From Gallicola sp. (GTDB taxonomy: Bacteria; Bacillota; Clostridia; Tissierellales; Peptoniphilaceae), in contig JAAZME010000336.1 in NCBI GenBank assembly GCA_012798975.1, positions 1 through 8,711 of the forward strand: a DNA stretch of 8,711 nucleotides, in the 5' to 3' direction. Position 1 is the first letter of the stretch; each line of letters starts with the position of its first letter. Both the position numbers and the translations under genes were made by a program. Shown piece by piece: positions 1-7,088 of this stretch. The notes beneath the pieces are model-generated. The model was not told where the DNA came from. It worked only from the letters and a program-made list of their open reading frames with translations, and did no database searches.

Positions 1-330
1 AAGCTCTTTTGGATTAAATGGTTTGCTCAGATAATCATCTGCACCCTGTTCAAATCCTGTAATCTTGTCATCATCTTGTGTTTTAGCCGTCAGCATAATT
101 ATACCAATGGCATCCATGTTCTGCCTTAAATAGCTGCATACTTCATAACCGTTGATGCCTGGCAGCATAACATCTAAGATAGCAATCTCAGGCTTATTTT
201 CTTCAGCAAGAACAATACCCTCTTCTCCGCTTCCTGCCTCTATCACTTCATAACCTTCCCGCTCAAGGTTGATTTTTGTAAATTTTCTAATATTATCTTC
301 ATCTTCAACAAGTAATATTTTATCGGACAT
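1..330 (-). CDS. Two-component response regulator, N-terminal receiver domain (3' end cut by window edge)
   Basis: This is a phosphoacceptor receiver domain that would be phosphorylated in the cytoplasm by a sensor histidine kinase. The 110 visible residues start MSDKILLVEDEDN. They carry the acidic pocket E9/D10, the phosphoacceptor D53 in ILDVMLPG, the switch Thr T81 in MLTAK, and the conserved Lys K103 in ADDYLSKPF, so every functional residue of the fold is present. The SKPFNPKEL ending is typical of OmpR/PhoB-type regulators, but the output domain lies beyond the left edge, so the subclass is inferred. The ATG at 330 overlaps the end of addA by 11 nt and follows a near-consensus ribosome binding site, which supports this start and translation from the addA transcript. 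A cognate histidine kinase is not visible and is probably further downstream. Partner, signal and target genes cannot be told from this window. Confidence 0.95.
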   Translation of the reverse strand, partial: MSDKILLVEDEDNIRKFTKINLEREGYEVIEAGSGEEGIVLAEENKPEIAILDVMLPGINGYEVCSYLRQNMDAIGIIMLTAKTQDDDKITGFEQGADDYLSKPFNPKEL

Positions 331-3300
331 TTTCTGCACCGCCTTTTACTGTTTTTTCTACTTCTTTTATGAACTCATCTATTTGTTCCAACATTTTTAT
401 CTTTTCTCTTTCATTATAAGAAACAGGGATTTTCTCTCTATTTTCTAAATTATAGATTTCCAAACTGATGTTTTTAGAGAAAAGTTTTTCGCATACATAT
501 CCATAAAACACCATCTGGAGTTTATATCGTTTCATCAAGCTTTCCTTTTTCTGGCGGGAAAGTTTATAGTCGATAATTTTTAAATTCTCTCCGCTGAATT
601 CGATCCGGTCGATAACCCCTCGAAAACTTTGTCCCTTAAGGCTTATCATAAAAGGGTACTCTTTCTGTATTTTATCATATTTCCCATCTCTTTCTAAGGA
701 CTCGATAAAATTATCCTTGTATCTTGAAAAAAGATGTCTTTCTTTTTTATCCACATTATATTCTTTAAGTATTTCATCTAATAAAACTTCCGAATCTAAA
801 TTCTTTTCATATCTTTCTGCGAAGCTATGGATAATCTGTCCCTTTAAAAACGAGGGCATTTCCAGTTCAAATTCTTCTTCATCCGCCTTATCTTTCTGAA
901 AAAAGGATTCTATTCCTTTGTCGAGATAATCGATTACTTTCGTAATACTAAGAGCCTGTAAAGAAAATTCCTTCGGTGCTTCTGTGAAAATTAAAGGATA
1001 TTCTTCTACTATTTTTCTTTCTGCCGGGATTTCCGGATTTTCTGTTCTTTCTTGAATCTCCAGTTCGTAAGCTTGTTTTTCTGCTGTTAATTCATCGATA
1101 GTTTCTTGAATAATTTTCTTATAGCCGCTGTTATTTCCGCTAAGACCTAAATAGAGATTCTCTTTCGCTCTTGTCATAGCTACATAATAAAGATTGTCTC
1201 TTTCGATCAGCAGGCGTTCTTTTTCCTTTTGACCTATTTGTTTATACCGGATATCCCGATCCCGAAGCTTCATTGCGATTCCAAAGTTTTTATCCAGTTT
1301 TATTTTGCTTTTATTTTCCAACAATTTCCTGTTTAATGCTGGAACAAATACTTCATCAAAGCCGAGCCCTTTTGACTCGTGTATTGTCATAATTTTTACA
1401 ACAGGGCTCTGTTCATCTTCCACCTGCATCTGCAGATCTTCTCCTTTTTCTCCTAGAAGTTCCGTTATAAATCCTTCAAGAGTCAAATATCGTTCATCTG
1501 CTTCTCGTGCGATACTTAGAAGCTTATAAAGATTTCCCTGTCTTTGATAATCACTGTAGTCTCGATTTAGTTTTTCAAAGATTTCGTATTTATTCAAGAT
1601 ATCTATTAGCAGATAGTATAAACCTTTCGAATGTATCGTCTCCAAAAATCCATTTCTTTTTTCTTCCAAATCATCCCACACCGCCATTATCTTTTCTGAA
1701 ATATTGTAACTAAGACCTCTTCTCATATTAAGAAGTTCTTGAATTTCTTGTAAGGGCAGATTGTAGAAAAGACCATTCAATACACCTGTTAAGGATACCT
1801 CATCATCTTTATTGTATATAAATTTCAAAATATTAATCATATCGAGAATTTCATCCGTTCTGTAAAACCCCGGAGATTTCATAATATAATAAGGAATTTC
1901 TCTCTCTTTTAATCCAGGAAGGATTTCTTTTAGAAGGGTTCTGGCAGAAAGAAGAACACTATAATCTCCGTAGGCTTTATCCTGATGAGAGACACGCTCC
2001 TTTATAGAAGAGGCCATAACTTCCCCTTCATCAGATCTTGAAAAATCTTTTCCAGATGCTAAGGTAAAGAGCGATACGACTTTTTTATCTCTATGAGCCT
2101 GCAATGGATGAAACCTTTCTTCCATCTGTCTTTGAAAAATTTTATTTACAGGATCTAAAATATTTTTATCGGAGCGGAAATTATCTTTAAATACAATTTC
2201 TTCTCCTCCGCCTTCTAAAATATCTTTTCTAGTTTCTTCAAACACGAAAATATTAGCTCCTCTAAAACCGTATATCGATTGTTTCGGATCGCCAACGACA
2301 AAAAGATTATTGCAGTCGAGTTTTCTTTTCCTTGACGTAAGCCGATAAAAAATTTCTTTTTGAATATCGTTGATATCCTGATATTCATCGATCATAAAGT
2401 AGCGGTACTCATTCTGGAGTTCTTTTCTAATACTTTCATTTTCTGTCAGCTTATAGACAAGATGCTCCAAATCAGAAAAATCCATCACTCCGAGTTTGAT
2501 TTTCTCATCTTTATATCGTCTTTCAATTTCGATTAGAATCTTATCGAACAAGATTTCATATAGAGGAATTTTTTCTTTCTCCTTCGAAAGGAAATAACTG
2601 TTTAATTCTTCAAGAATTTCGTCGATATGTTCTCTATCTTTTACAGTACTGGTTTCTAGAAGATCTCTGATCTCTTTTATAAAGTCATCGGTGATTTCTT
2701 CTCCTTGAAGGATTCTTTCCTGCTCTTCTTTAGCGAGGAATTTATAGATTTTAGTATTCTTTTTTAATGATGCCTTCAGTTCTTCCAATTCATAACGAAG
2801 ATCAACCAGATCCAAAGAATTTTTATAACTGTTGAGATTCTCAAGGGTTTTTTCTTTAAGCGTTTTTAATGATATAGGATAAATGCGAAACTCTTTATAA
2901 AAACCCATAATTTCTTCCAATAATGAGGAAAAATGAAAGATCGACAGTTCTTCAACCAATTCTACCAGTAGAGAGCTTTTATCGGTCTCCATCTCCGTCT
3001 GAAGTTCTTTCAATACTTCAACTGAGATTTTTGTTAAGAGCTCCTCGGATTCTCTCTCCTCCATCACGGTGAAGAGAGGGTCAATCTTTACTGGATAAGA
3101 ATAATCTCTAAGTATTTTCGAAAAAAATCCGTGGATCGTCGTTATATTGCTATTCTCAATTTCTCGAATCATTTCAAGATCTAGTTCTTCCTTATTCAGA
3201 ACCATTTCTCGGATTCTCTCCTTCATTTCATTTGCAGCTTTTACAGTAAAGGTTATTGCCACAACGGATTCGATAGGAGCCTTTGAGTTCATTATTTTTT

Positions 3301-3424
3301 CATCGATAATTTTTAGATATCTTCTTGTTAAAACTTCAGTTTTTCCAGTTCCTGCCCCGGCATTCACAATTACATTTCCTTCAATAGCAGAAACAGCCCT
3401 TTCCTGTTCTTGTGTTAACTTCAC
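320..3424 (-). CDS. addA: ATP-dependent helicase/nuclease subunit A (AddA/RexA)
   Basis: AddA is the motor subunit of the AddAB enzyme, which unwinds and degrades DNA from double-strand ends and leaves a 3' tail for RecA. With a GTG start the protein has 1034 residues. Superfamily 1 helicase motifs appear in order: LTQEQ (3-7), Walker A GAGTGKT (23-29), ITFTVKAANEM (57-67), Walker B DEYQD (346-350), VGDPKQSIYGFRG (377-389), NFRS (415-418), TIHESKGLGF (680-689) and YVAMTRAKENL (747-757). The C-terminal PD-(D/E)XK nuclease has H866, E922, D939, D952-x-K954 and a QxxxY motif (Q970, Y974), so it looks catalytically complete. I chose GTG at 3424 because it forms GTGA with the addB stop and sits 8 nt behind a perfect AGGAGG; an in-frame TTG at 3448 would add 8 residues. 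The protein is shorter than Bacillus AddA (about 1230 residues), mainly through compact linkers. The family call is firm. Confidence 0.96.
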   Translation of the reverse strand: MKLTQEQERAVSAIEGNVIVNAGAGTGKTEVLTRRYLKIIDEKIMNSKAPIESVVAITFTVKAANEMKERIREMVLNKEELDLEMIREIENSNITTIHGFFSKILRDYSYPVKIDPLFTVMEERESEELLTKISVEVLKELQTEMETDKSSLLVELVEELSIFHFSSLLEEIMGFYKEFRIYPISLKTLKEKTLENLNSYKNSLDLVDLRYELEELKASLKKNTKIYKFLAKEEQERILQGEEITDDFIKEIRDLLETSTVKDREHIDEILEELNSYFLSKEKEKIPLYEILFDKILIEIERRYKDEKIKLGVMDFSDLEHLVYKLTENESIRKELQNEYRYFMIDEYQDINDIQKEIFYRLTSRKRKLDCNNLFVVGDPKQSIYGFRGANIFVFEETRKDILEGGGEEIVFKDNFRSDKNILDPVNKIFQRQMEERFHPLQAHRDKKVVSLFTLASGKDFSRSDEGEVMASSIKERVSHQDKAYGDYSVLLSARTLLKEILPGLKEREIPYYIMKSPGFYRTDEILDMINILKFIYNKDDEVSLTGVLNGLFYNLPLQEIQELLNMRRGLSYNISEKIMAVWDDLEEKRNGFLETIHSKGLYYLLIDILNKYEIFEKLNRDYSDYQRQGNLYKLLSIAREADERYLTLEGFITELLGEKGEDLQMQVEDEQSPVVKIMTIHESKGLGFDEVFVPALNRKLLENKSKIKLDKNFGIAMKLRDRDIRYKQIGQKEKERLLIERDNLYYVAMTRAKENLYLGLSGNNSGYKKIIQETIDELTAEKQAYELEIQERTENPEIPAERKIVEEYPLIFTEAPKEFSLQALSITKVIDYLDKGIESFFQKDKADEEEFELEMPSFLKGQIIHSFAERYEKNLDSEVLLDEILKEYNVDKKERHLFSRYKDNFIESLERDGKYDKIQKEYPFMISLKGQSFRGVIDRIEFSGENLKIIDYKLSRQKKESLMKRYKLQMVFYGYVCEKLFSKNISLEIYNLENREKIPVSYNEREKIKMLEQIDEFIKEVEKTVKGGAENVR
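337..345 (-). promoter_or_regulatory. Ribosome binding site of the response regulator
   Basis: AAGGCGGTG differs from the full anti-Shine-Dalgarno complement AAGGAGGTG at one base and ends 6 nt before the ATG at 330. It lies inside the last codons of addA. It makes the ATG at 330 the clear start and allows independent initiation despite the overlap. Confidence 0.7.
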
Positions 3425-6189
3425 CTCTCTTTCCTCCTCTCCATACAAATCATATTATATTCGCAGTAGCTGCAGACCTTTTCATCCTCTGCTCCTTTAG
3501 AAAATTCTTTCATCCCTATCCCTTCAAGAATGTCGTTTATCTCAAAGCGGATATCCTGCTGCATTTTTTTTACTTCTCCTCTCGATACTTCTTCTGACCG
3601 TTTACCCTCTTCCGTTATCCTATAAAAAACATGAATTTCTTCTTTTTTAACGGATAAGTATCTGCAGCTGACTGGTTCTGCTGCGAGACTATATATAGGA
3701 AACTGCAGTGTTTTTCTTTTTTCAATATCTTTCCAATATTTAATAGAAGCAGATCCCAGTTTATAATCTACTAGTTTAACTTCTCCATCTGTAGACTGGT
3801 CTATTCGATCGATCCGTCCATTGATGTGGACGATCTGTTCTTTATCTCCGGATTTAAACACATGCTCTACTTGAATCTTTGCTTCAAAATGAGAAGGATA
3901 GAATTTTTTTTTGTGTTTTCCTAAATCTTCTAAATCTTTTCGAATTAGTTTTAAAATATGACCGCTATAAAGTTTTAATTCTAATCTTGTTTCTTCCAAG
4001 TTTAAATTAAAACCAAGGCTGCCCGCCCTTTGAAAAAGATTCTTCTCTATAAATTCTTTGCTTCCCGACCAGTCATAGAACCCTTTATCTAAAAAGGTTC
4101 TTATGTTTTTATTATAGTACTTATAATACATCTCTAAGACTTCATGACACAGCTCTCCTAGACGAAACGTTTCTTGGGCTTTTGGATCGACATAGGGAGA
4201 TTGTATATCCATTACATATCGATAATTGTATTTTGCAGGACAGCTTTGATAAGTCTCCAGTTCAGTAACCGAAAAAAATGATTTCAAATAAAAATTATTG
4301 TCTTTCTTAATTTCTGTGTTTCTCTTTGTAAAAATTCCTTTATATCTTTTTAAGTCTTCCACTGTACTGATAGAATTTGGTACTGGACGTATAAAATCTT
4401 TTACAGTATATTTTTCTATATCTTCATTCCCGCTCATTATTTCTCTTAGATAAAAAGACGGGAGATCATCTTTGCAATAAGAAAAGAATACAGATTTCTT
4501 AGCCGAGCTTAAAGCTGTCAAGAAATTCAGCCTGTCTTCTTCCTGATCCTCCCTTTTATTGTGAAGAGAAATTCCAGAATTTTTTAATTCTTCGATCGCT
4601 TTTTCTTCAAAGAAATAATGATACTCGGTTTTTTTTGGATAATTTTTGTCTTTCATTCCTGGAATAAGGACTAGATCATAAGAAGTCAATCGAATATCCT
4701 GAAGTTTTTTGATTTGAACGCCTTTTATCAAAGAATTTCCTGCATTTACTGTATAGTTTTCGAAAACTTCCATTAAAAACTCCCGATACTCTTTAGGATT
4801 TAAAGTCAGTAAAAACCCATTATATTGAGATCTAACCCTCTCAAACCATAATAAAATTTCTTTATAGGCTGATTTCAGGGAAAGGTCCTCTTCTAAGAGA
4901 CGCTTACTTTTAATTATCTCTATTATTCTATTTAAAAGAGAGCCGCTGACATTCTTCCGTATTAGCACATGCCATTCTTCTAATTCTTCAAGAATTTTCT
5001 GTATCTTTTCCTGGTCTCTTGCTAAACAGATATCCTGATCCTCTCTATACTCCCTTATTGTTTGATAGTTTTTTAAACGGATAAGATTCTTCAAGACAAA
5101 TGCGGACTCTTCCTTGATTTCCGGCAATATAGAATTGCCGATATTCCCCAACAAAAACTCCTGATTGCTTTCATATTCCCATAGAAGGGATCTAAATTCT
5201 TTAAAAAGGTTTATTTTAAGCAGAGGTATATTTCTTTGATAATGGAAAGGAATCTGCTCTTTTTCCAAATGATAAAGAATTAAATCTTCCTGTTCTTTGT
5301 TTTTTAGGGCAATTACCATTTCTTCAAAGGGTATTCCTTTTATTCTTTGTCTTTTTATTTCTTGAGAGATTCCTTTAGCTTCTAGATAGGGATCTTCCGC
5401 CATTAGGACTTTAATATTCTCTGCTTGGACTTTTTCCTGGCTTGCAAGATTCTTAGCAAGTCTTTGAAAACTCTTCCTTTCAGTTTCAATCCGCTCTTCT
5501 ATGAAGCCTATCTTTCTGAGCTTTCTCAATGTCTTTTCTACGATAGAAAAATCTTCTATGCTATGAAAATAAATTTCTGTATTATTACAGGAAACTTCTT
5601 TTATCCACTGCATTTCTACAGGTCTAAATTCCTGAAATCCATCTATATAAATATAATATCCTTTGAATTGTTCGCAGATATTTTTATCGAAATCTTTAAA
5701 TCCATAAGGATCCGGAATATTAAACAACTCCATCTGTCTTTCGTATTCTTCCAATATTAAGAGAATAACTTCTAGAGATTTTAATTCTATAGACTTTCTT
5801 ACTACAGCCAAGTCTTTATGAGAATTTCTTATGAGAGATAGTATTTGTCTGCAGATAGCAAGAAAGCCCTCGGATAGATAAAGGCTCTCTTGTTCGACTA
5901 TTTTTTTCTGCTGCAGATTTTCAACACTTTTTCGAAGAAGAATATTCATAAAATATTTTCCGATATCTTGATGAAGATGGTGTTGATTCAGCAATTCTTC
6001 AAAGGTAGCAATCTTTAAATTTCCTATAACGCCCAAACGATTCAGGATCTTTTTTGAAAGGACATCTACGATATCCCGGTTGGGAAAGATTATTAAAAAA
6101 TCTTCTTCTCGGTCTATATGTTCGTATATTTTATTTTCTAAAATTTCTAAAGACTGGTTCGTAAAGTTCTCTTTAAATATCTTAAGCAT
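3421..6189 (-). CDS. addB: ATP-dependent helicase/nuclease subunit B (AddB/RexB type, no Walker A)
   Basis: AddB is the partner of AddA. It carries the second nuclease and, in studied Bacillus enzymes, the Chi-reading channel. The 922-residue protein ends in a PD-(D/E)XK domain with H682, E769, D794 (GRIDRID), D808-Y-K810 and QxxxY (Q829, Y833). Four cysteines match the AddB iron-sulfur staple: C650 (YQSCP), then C906-x2-C909-x5-C915 at the extreme C-terminus. The body (about 1-600) resembles the inactive helicase fold; FLIIFPNRD near residue 31 matches the strand after motif I, and LVLIPGMKDKNYP near 506 matches the motif V region. No GxxGxGKT is present near the N-terminus, so ATP binding is probably lost, as in streptococcal RexB; this also fits its length, shorter than Bacillus AddB (about 1166). 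The ATG shares one base with the upstream stop (TAATG) and has a weak AGGA site 8 nt before it. Confidence 0.93.
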   Translation of the reverse strand: MLKIFKENFTNQSLEILENKIYEHIDREEDFLIIFPNRDIVDVLSKKILNRLGVIGNLKIATFEELLNQHHLHQDIGKYFMNILLRKSVENLQQKKIVEQESLYLSEGFLAICRQILSLIRNSHKDLAVVRKSIELKSLEVILLILEEYERQMELFNIPDPYGFKDFDKNICEQFKGYYIYIDGFQEFRPVEMQWIKEVSCNNTEIYFHSIEDFSIVEKTLRKLRKIGFIEERIETERKSFQRLAKNLASQEKVQAENIKVLMAEDPYLEAKGISQEIKRQRIKGIPFEEMVIALKNKEQEDLILYHLEKEQIPFHYQRNIPLLKINLFKEFRSLLWEYESNQEFLLGNIGNSILPEIKEESAFVLKNLIRLKNYQTIREYREDQDICLARDQEKIQKILEELEEWHVLIRKNVSGSLLNRIIEIIKSKRLLEEDLSLKSAYKEILLWFERVRSQYNGFLLTLNPKEYREFLMEVFENYTVNAGNSLIKGVQIKKLQDIRLTSYDLVLIPGMKDKNYPKKTEYHYFFEEKAIEELKNSGISLHNKREDQEEDRLNFLTALSSAKKSVFFSYCKDDLPSFYLREIMSGNEDIEKYTVKDFIRPVPNSISTVEDLKRYKGIFTKRNTEIKKDNNFYLKSFFSVTELETYQSCPAKYNYRYVMDIQSPYVDPKAQETFRLGELCHEVLEMYYKYYNKNIRTFLDKGFYDWSGSKEFIEKNLFQRAGSLGFNLNLEETRLELKLYSGHILKLIRKDLEDLGKHKKKFYPSHFEAKIQVEHVFKSGDKEQIVHINGRIDRIDQSTDGEVKLVDYKLGSASIKYWKDIEKRKTLQFPIYSLAAEPVSCRYLSVKKEEIHVFYRITEEGKRSEEVSRGEVKKMQQDIRFEINDILEGIGMKEFSKGAEDEKVCSYCEYNMICMERRKER
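3433..3438 (-). promoter_or_regulatory. Ribosome binding site that decides the addA start
   Basis: A perfect AGGAGG, embedded in GGAGAGGAGG, lies 8 nt upstream of the GTG at 3424-3422. It lies inside the last addB codons and downstream of the TTG at 3448, so it cannot serve that TTG. It favours translational coupling of addA to addB termination through the GTGA overlap (3424-3421). Confidence 0.85.
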
Positions 6190-7088
6190 TATTTATATCC
6201 TAATTTTTCAAATGCAAGTTTTCCTGCACCGATGACTCCTGCATCGTTTTGGAATTTTGCTGCAGTGATTTCCATTCCTTCAGGACGATTGCAGATTTTT
6301 TTATACTGTACTATAGCTTCATCCCACCAGTGCTCTTTCGTTTCTATAAAACCTCCGCCGATTACAACCCCTTCCGGATCAAAAATATTTTTTATGGAAG
6401 CGAGATACAATCCTAAGTCATGGGCAATTCTTTTTACTGAATCTTTCGCAGCTTGGTCTTTTTCAATCTTTGCAATAATTTCAGGACCTGTTTCCTCTTT
6501 GCCTGTCAGTTCTTGATAGTTGATGCTTAAAGCTGATCCTGCAATATATTTTTCGGCACATCCATGTTGTGTACAGGTACATAGTCTTCCTTCTGGATAT
6601 AAAATCATATGTCCCAATTCTGCCCCTTGAAAATTAGCTCCTTGCCAAAAGCCCATTTTATGATCATAAATTGCTCCGCCAAGTCCAGTCCCCATCGTAA
6701 GCATGACGAAGGACGAATATCCTTTTGCTGCTCCCAGCCATTTTTCGCATAATGCAGCGATATTTGCATCATTGTCAACATATACAGGAATACTGATATT
6801 TTTTTCGAGCTCTTCTTTAAGACGAAGACCTGTCCACCCTTCAATATTGCCTGCAAATTTAACAATTCCTTTTTCTGAATCGATAAACCCCGCAGTTCCT
6901 ATGCCGATCCCCTCAATCTCAGAGGTCATCAGCCTATCAATAGAGATACGAATTCTTTTCAGCACTTCGTCTCGTCCGTCTTCTGCATTAGACTGGATGC
7001 GGTATTTATCAATGACATTACCTTCCTCGTCGATGACAGCAGAATTGATCTTCGTTCCCCCGATATCAATTCCTATTACTTGTTTCAT
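6189..7088 (-). CDS. ROK-family sugar kinase, glucokinase-like
   Basis: This is a cytoplasmic ATP-dependent hexose kinase of the ROK family, most likely phosphorylating glucose or a related hexose at O6. In 299 residues, the usual ROK kinase length, it shows the phosphate-binding IGIDIGGTK (5-13), the catalytic Asp D107 in VDNDAN, the GTGLGGA loop (133-139) and the sugar/zinc motif ELGH (157-160). The zinc-knuckle cysteines are C170, C172 and C177, followed by E179. The knuckle reads C-T-C-T-Q-H-G-C, with Thr where the family usually has Gly; all metal ligands remain. There is no N-terminal helix-turn-helix, so it is an enzyme rather than a NagC/Mlc-type repressor. It starts at ATG 7088, inside ATGA with the upstream kinase stop and behind a strong Shine-Dalgarno site. 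Substrate choice among glucose, N-acetylmannosamine, fructose and others cannot be settled from sequence, so no gene symbol is given. Confidence 0.93.
   Translation of the reverse strand: MKQVIGIDIGGTKINSAVIDEEGNVIDKYRIQSNAEDGRDEVLKRIRISIDRLMTSEIEGIGIGTAGFIDSEKGIVKFAGNIEGWTGLRLKEELEKNISIPVYVDNDANIAALCEKWLGAAKGYSSFVMLTMGTGLGGAIYDHKMGFWQGANFQGAELGHMILYPEGRLCTCTQHGCAEKYIAGSALSINYQELTGKEETGPEIIAKIEKDQAAKDSVKRIAHDLGLYLASIKNIFDPEGVVIGGGFIETKEHWWDEAIVQYKKICNRPEGMEITAAKFQNDAGVIGAGKLAFEKLGYK
6198..6201 (-). promoter_or_regulatory. Weak ribosome binding site of addB
   Basis: Only AGGA, within TTAGGATATAAATA, precedes the addB ATG, with an 8-nt spacer. It is clearly weaker than the sites of the neighbouring genes. 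Together with the TAATG overlap this suggests that addB translation depends partly on ribosomes finishing the sugar-kinase gene. Confidence 0.5.

Noticed and set aside
3147..3597. Plus-strand open frames opposite the addA/addB junction
   Set aside because: Low-complexity Ser/Phe-rich translations that mirror Glu/Lys-rich AddA and AddB codons. They span the junction only because stops are scarce there.
3815..3832. Inverted repeat CGTCCA / TGGACG with a 6-nt loop
   Set aside because: It overlaps codons of the conserved GRIDRID nuclease motif of AddB, and there is no adjacent U-tract or second copy elsewhere in the window.
5122..5140. Perfect 7-bp inverted repeat CGGCAAT / ATTGCCG with a 5-nt loop
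   Set aside because: It sits in mid addB coding sequence and is not followed by a U-run on the mRNA strand, so it is not a terminator. It is explained by codons for Gly-Asn-Ser-Ile-Leu-Pro, and one short hairpin in 8.7 kb is expected by chance.
5425..5760. Plus-strand open frame of 111 codons opposite addB
   Set aside because: Antisense to a well-supported coding region, with no recognisable motif or start signal.
6605..6865. Minus-strand 86-codon frame inside the ROK gene
   Set aside because: An out-of-frame reading of the same strand within an intact kinase; the in-frame protein explains every motif, and nothing suggests a frameshift.
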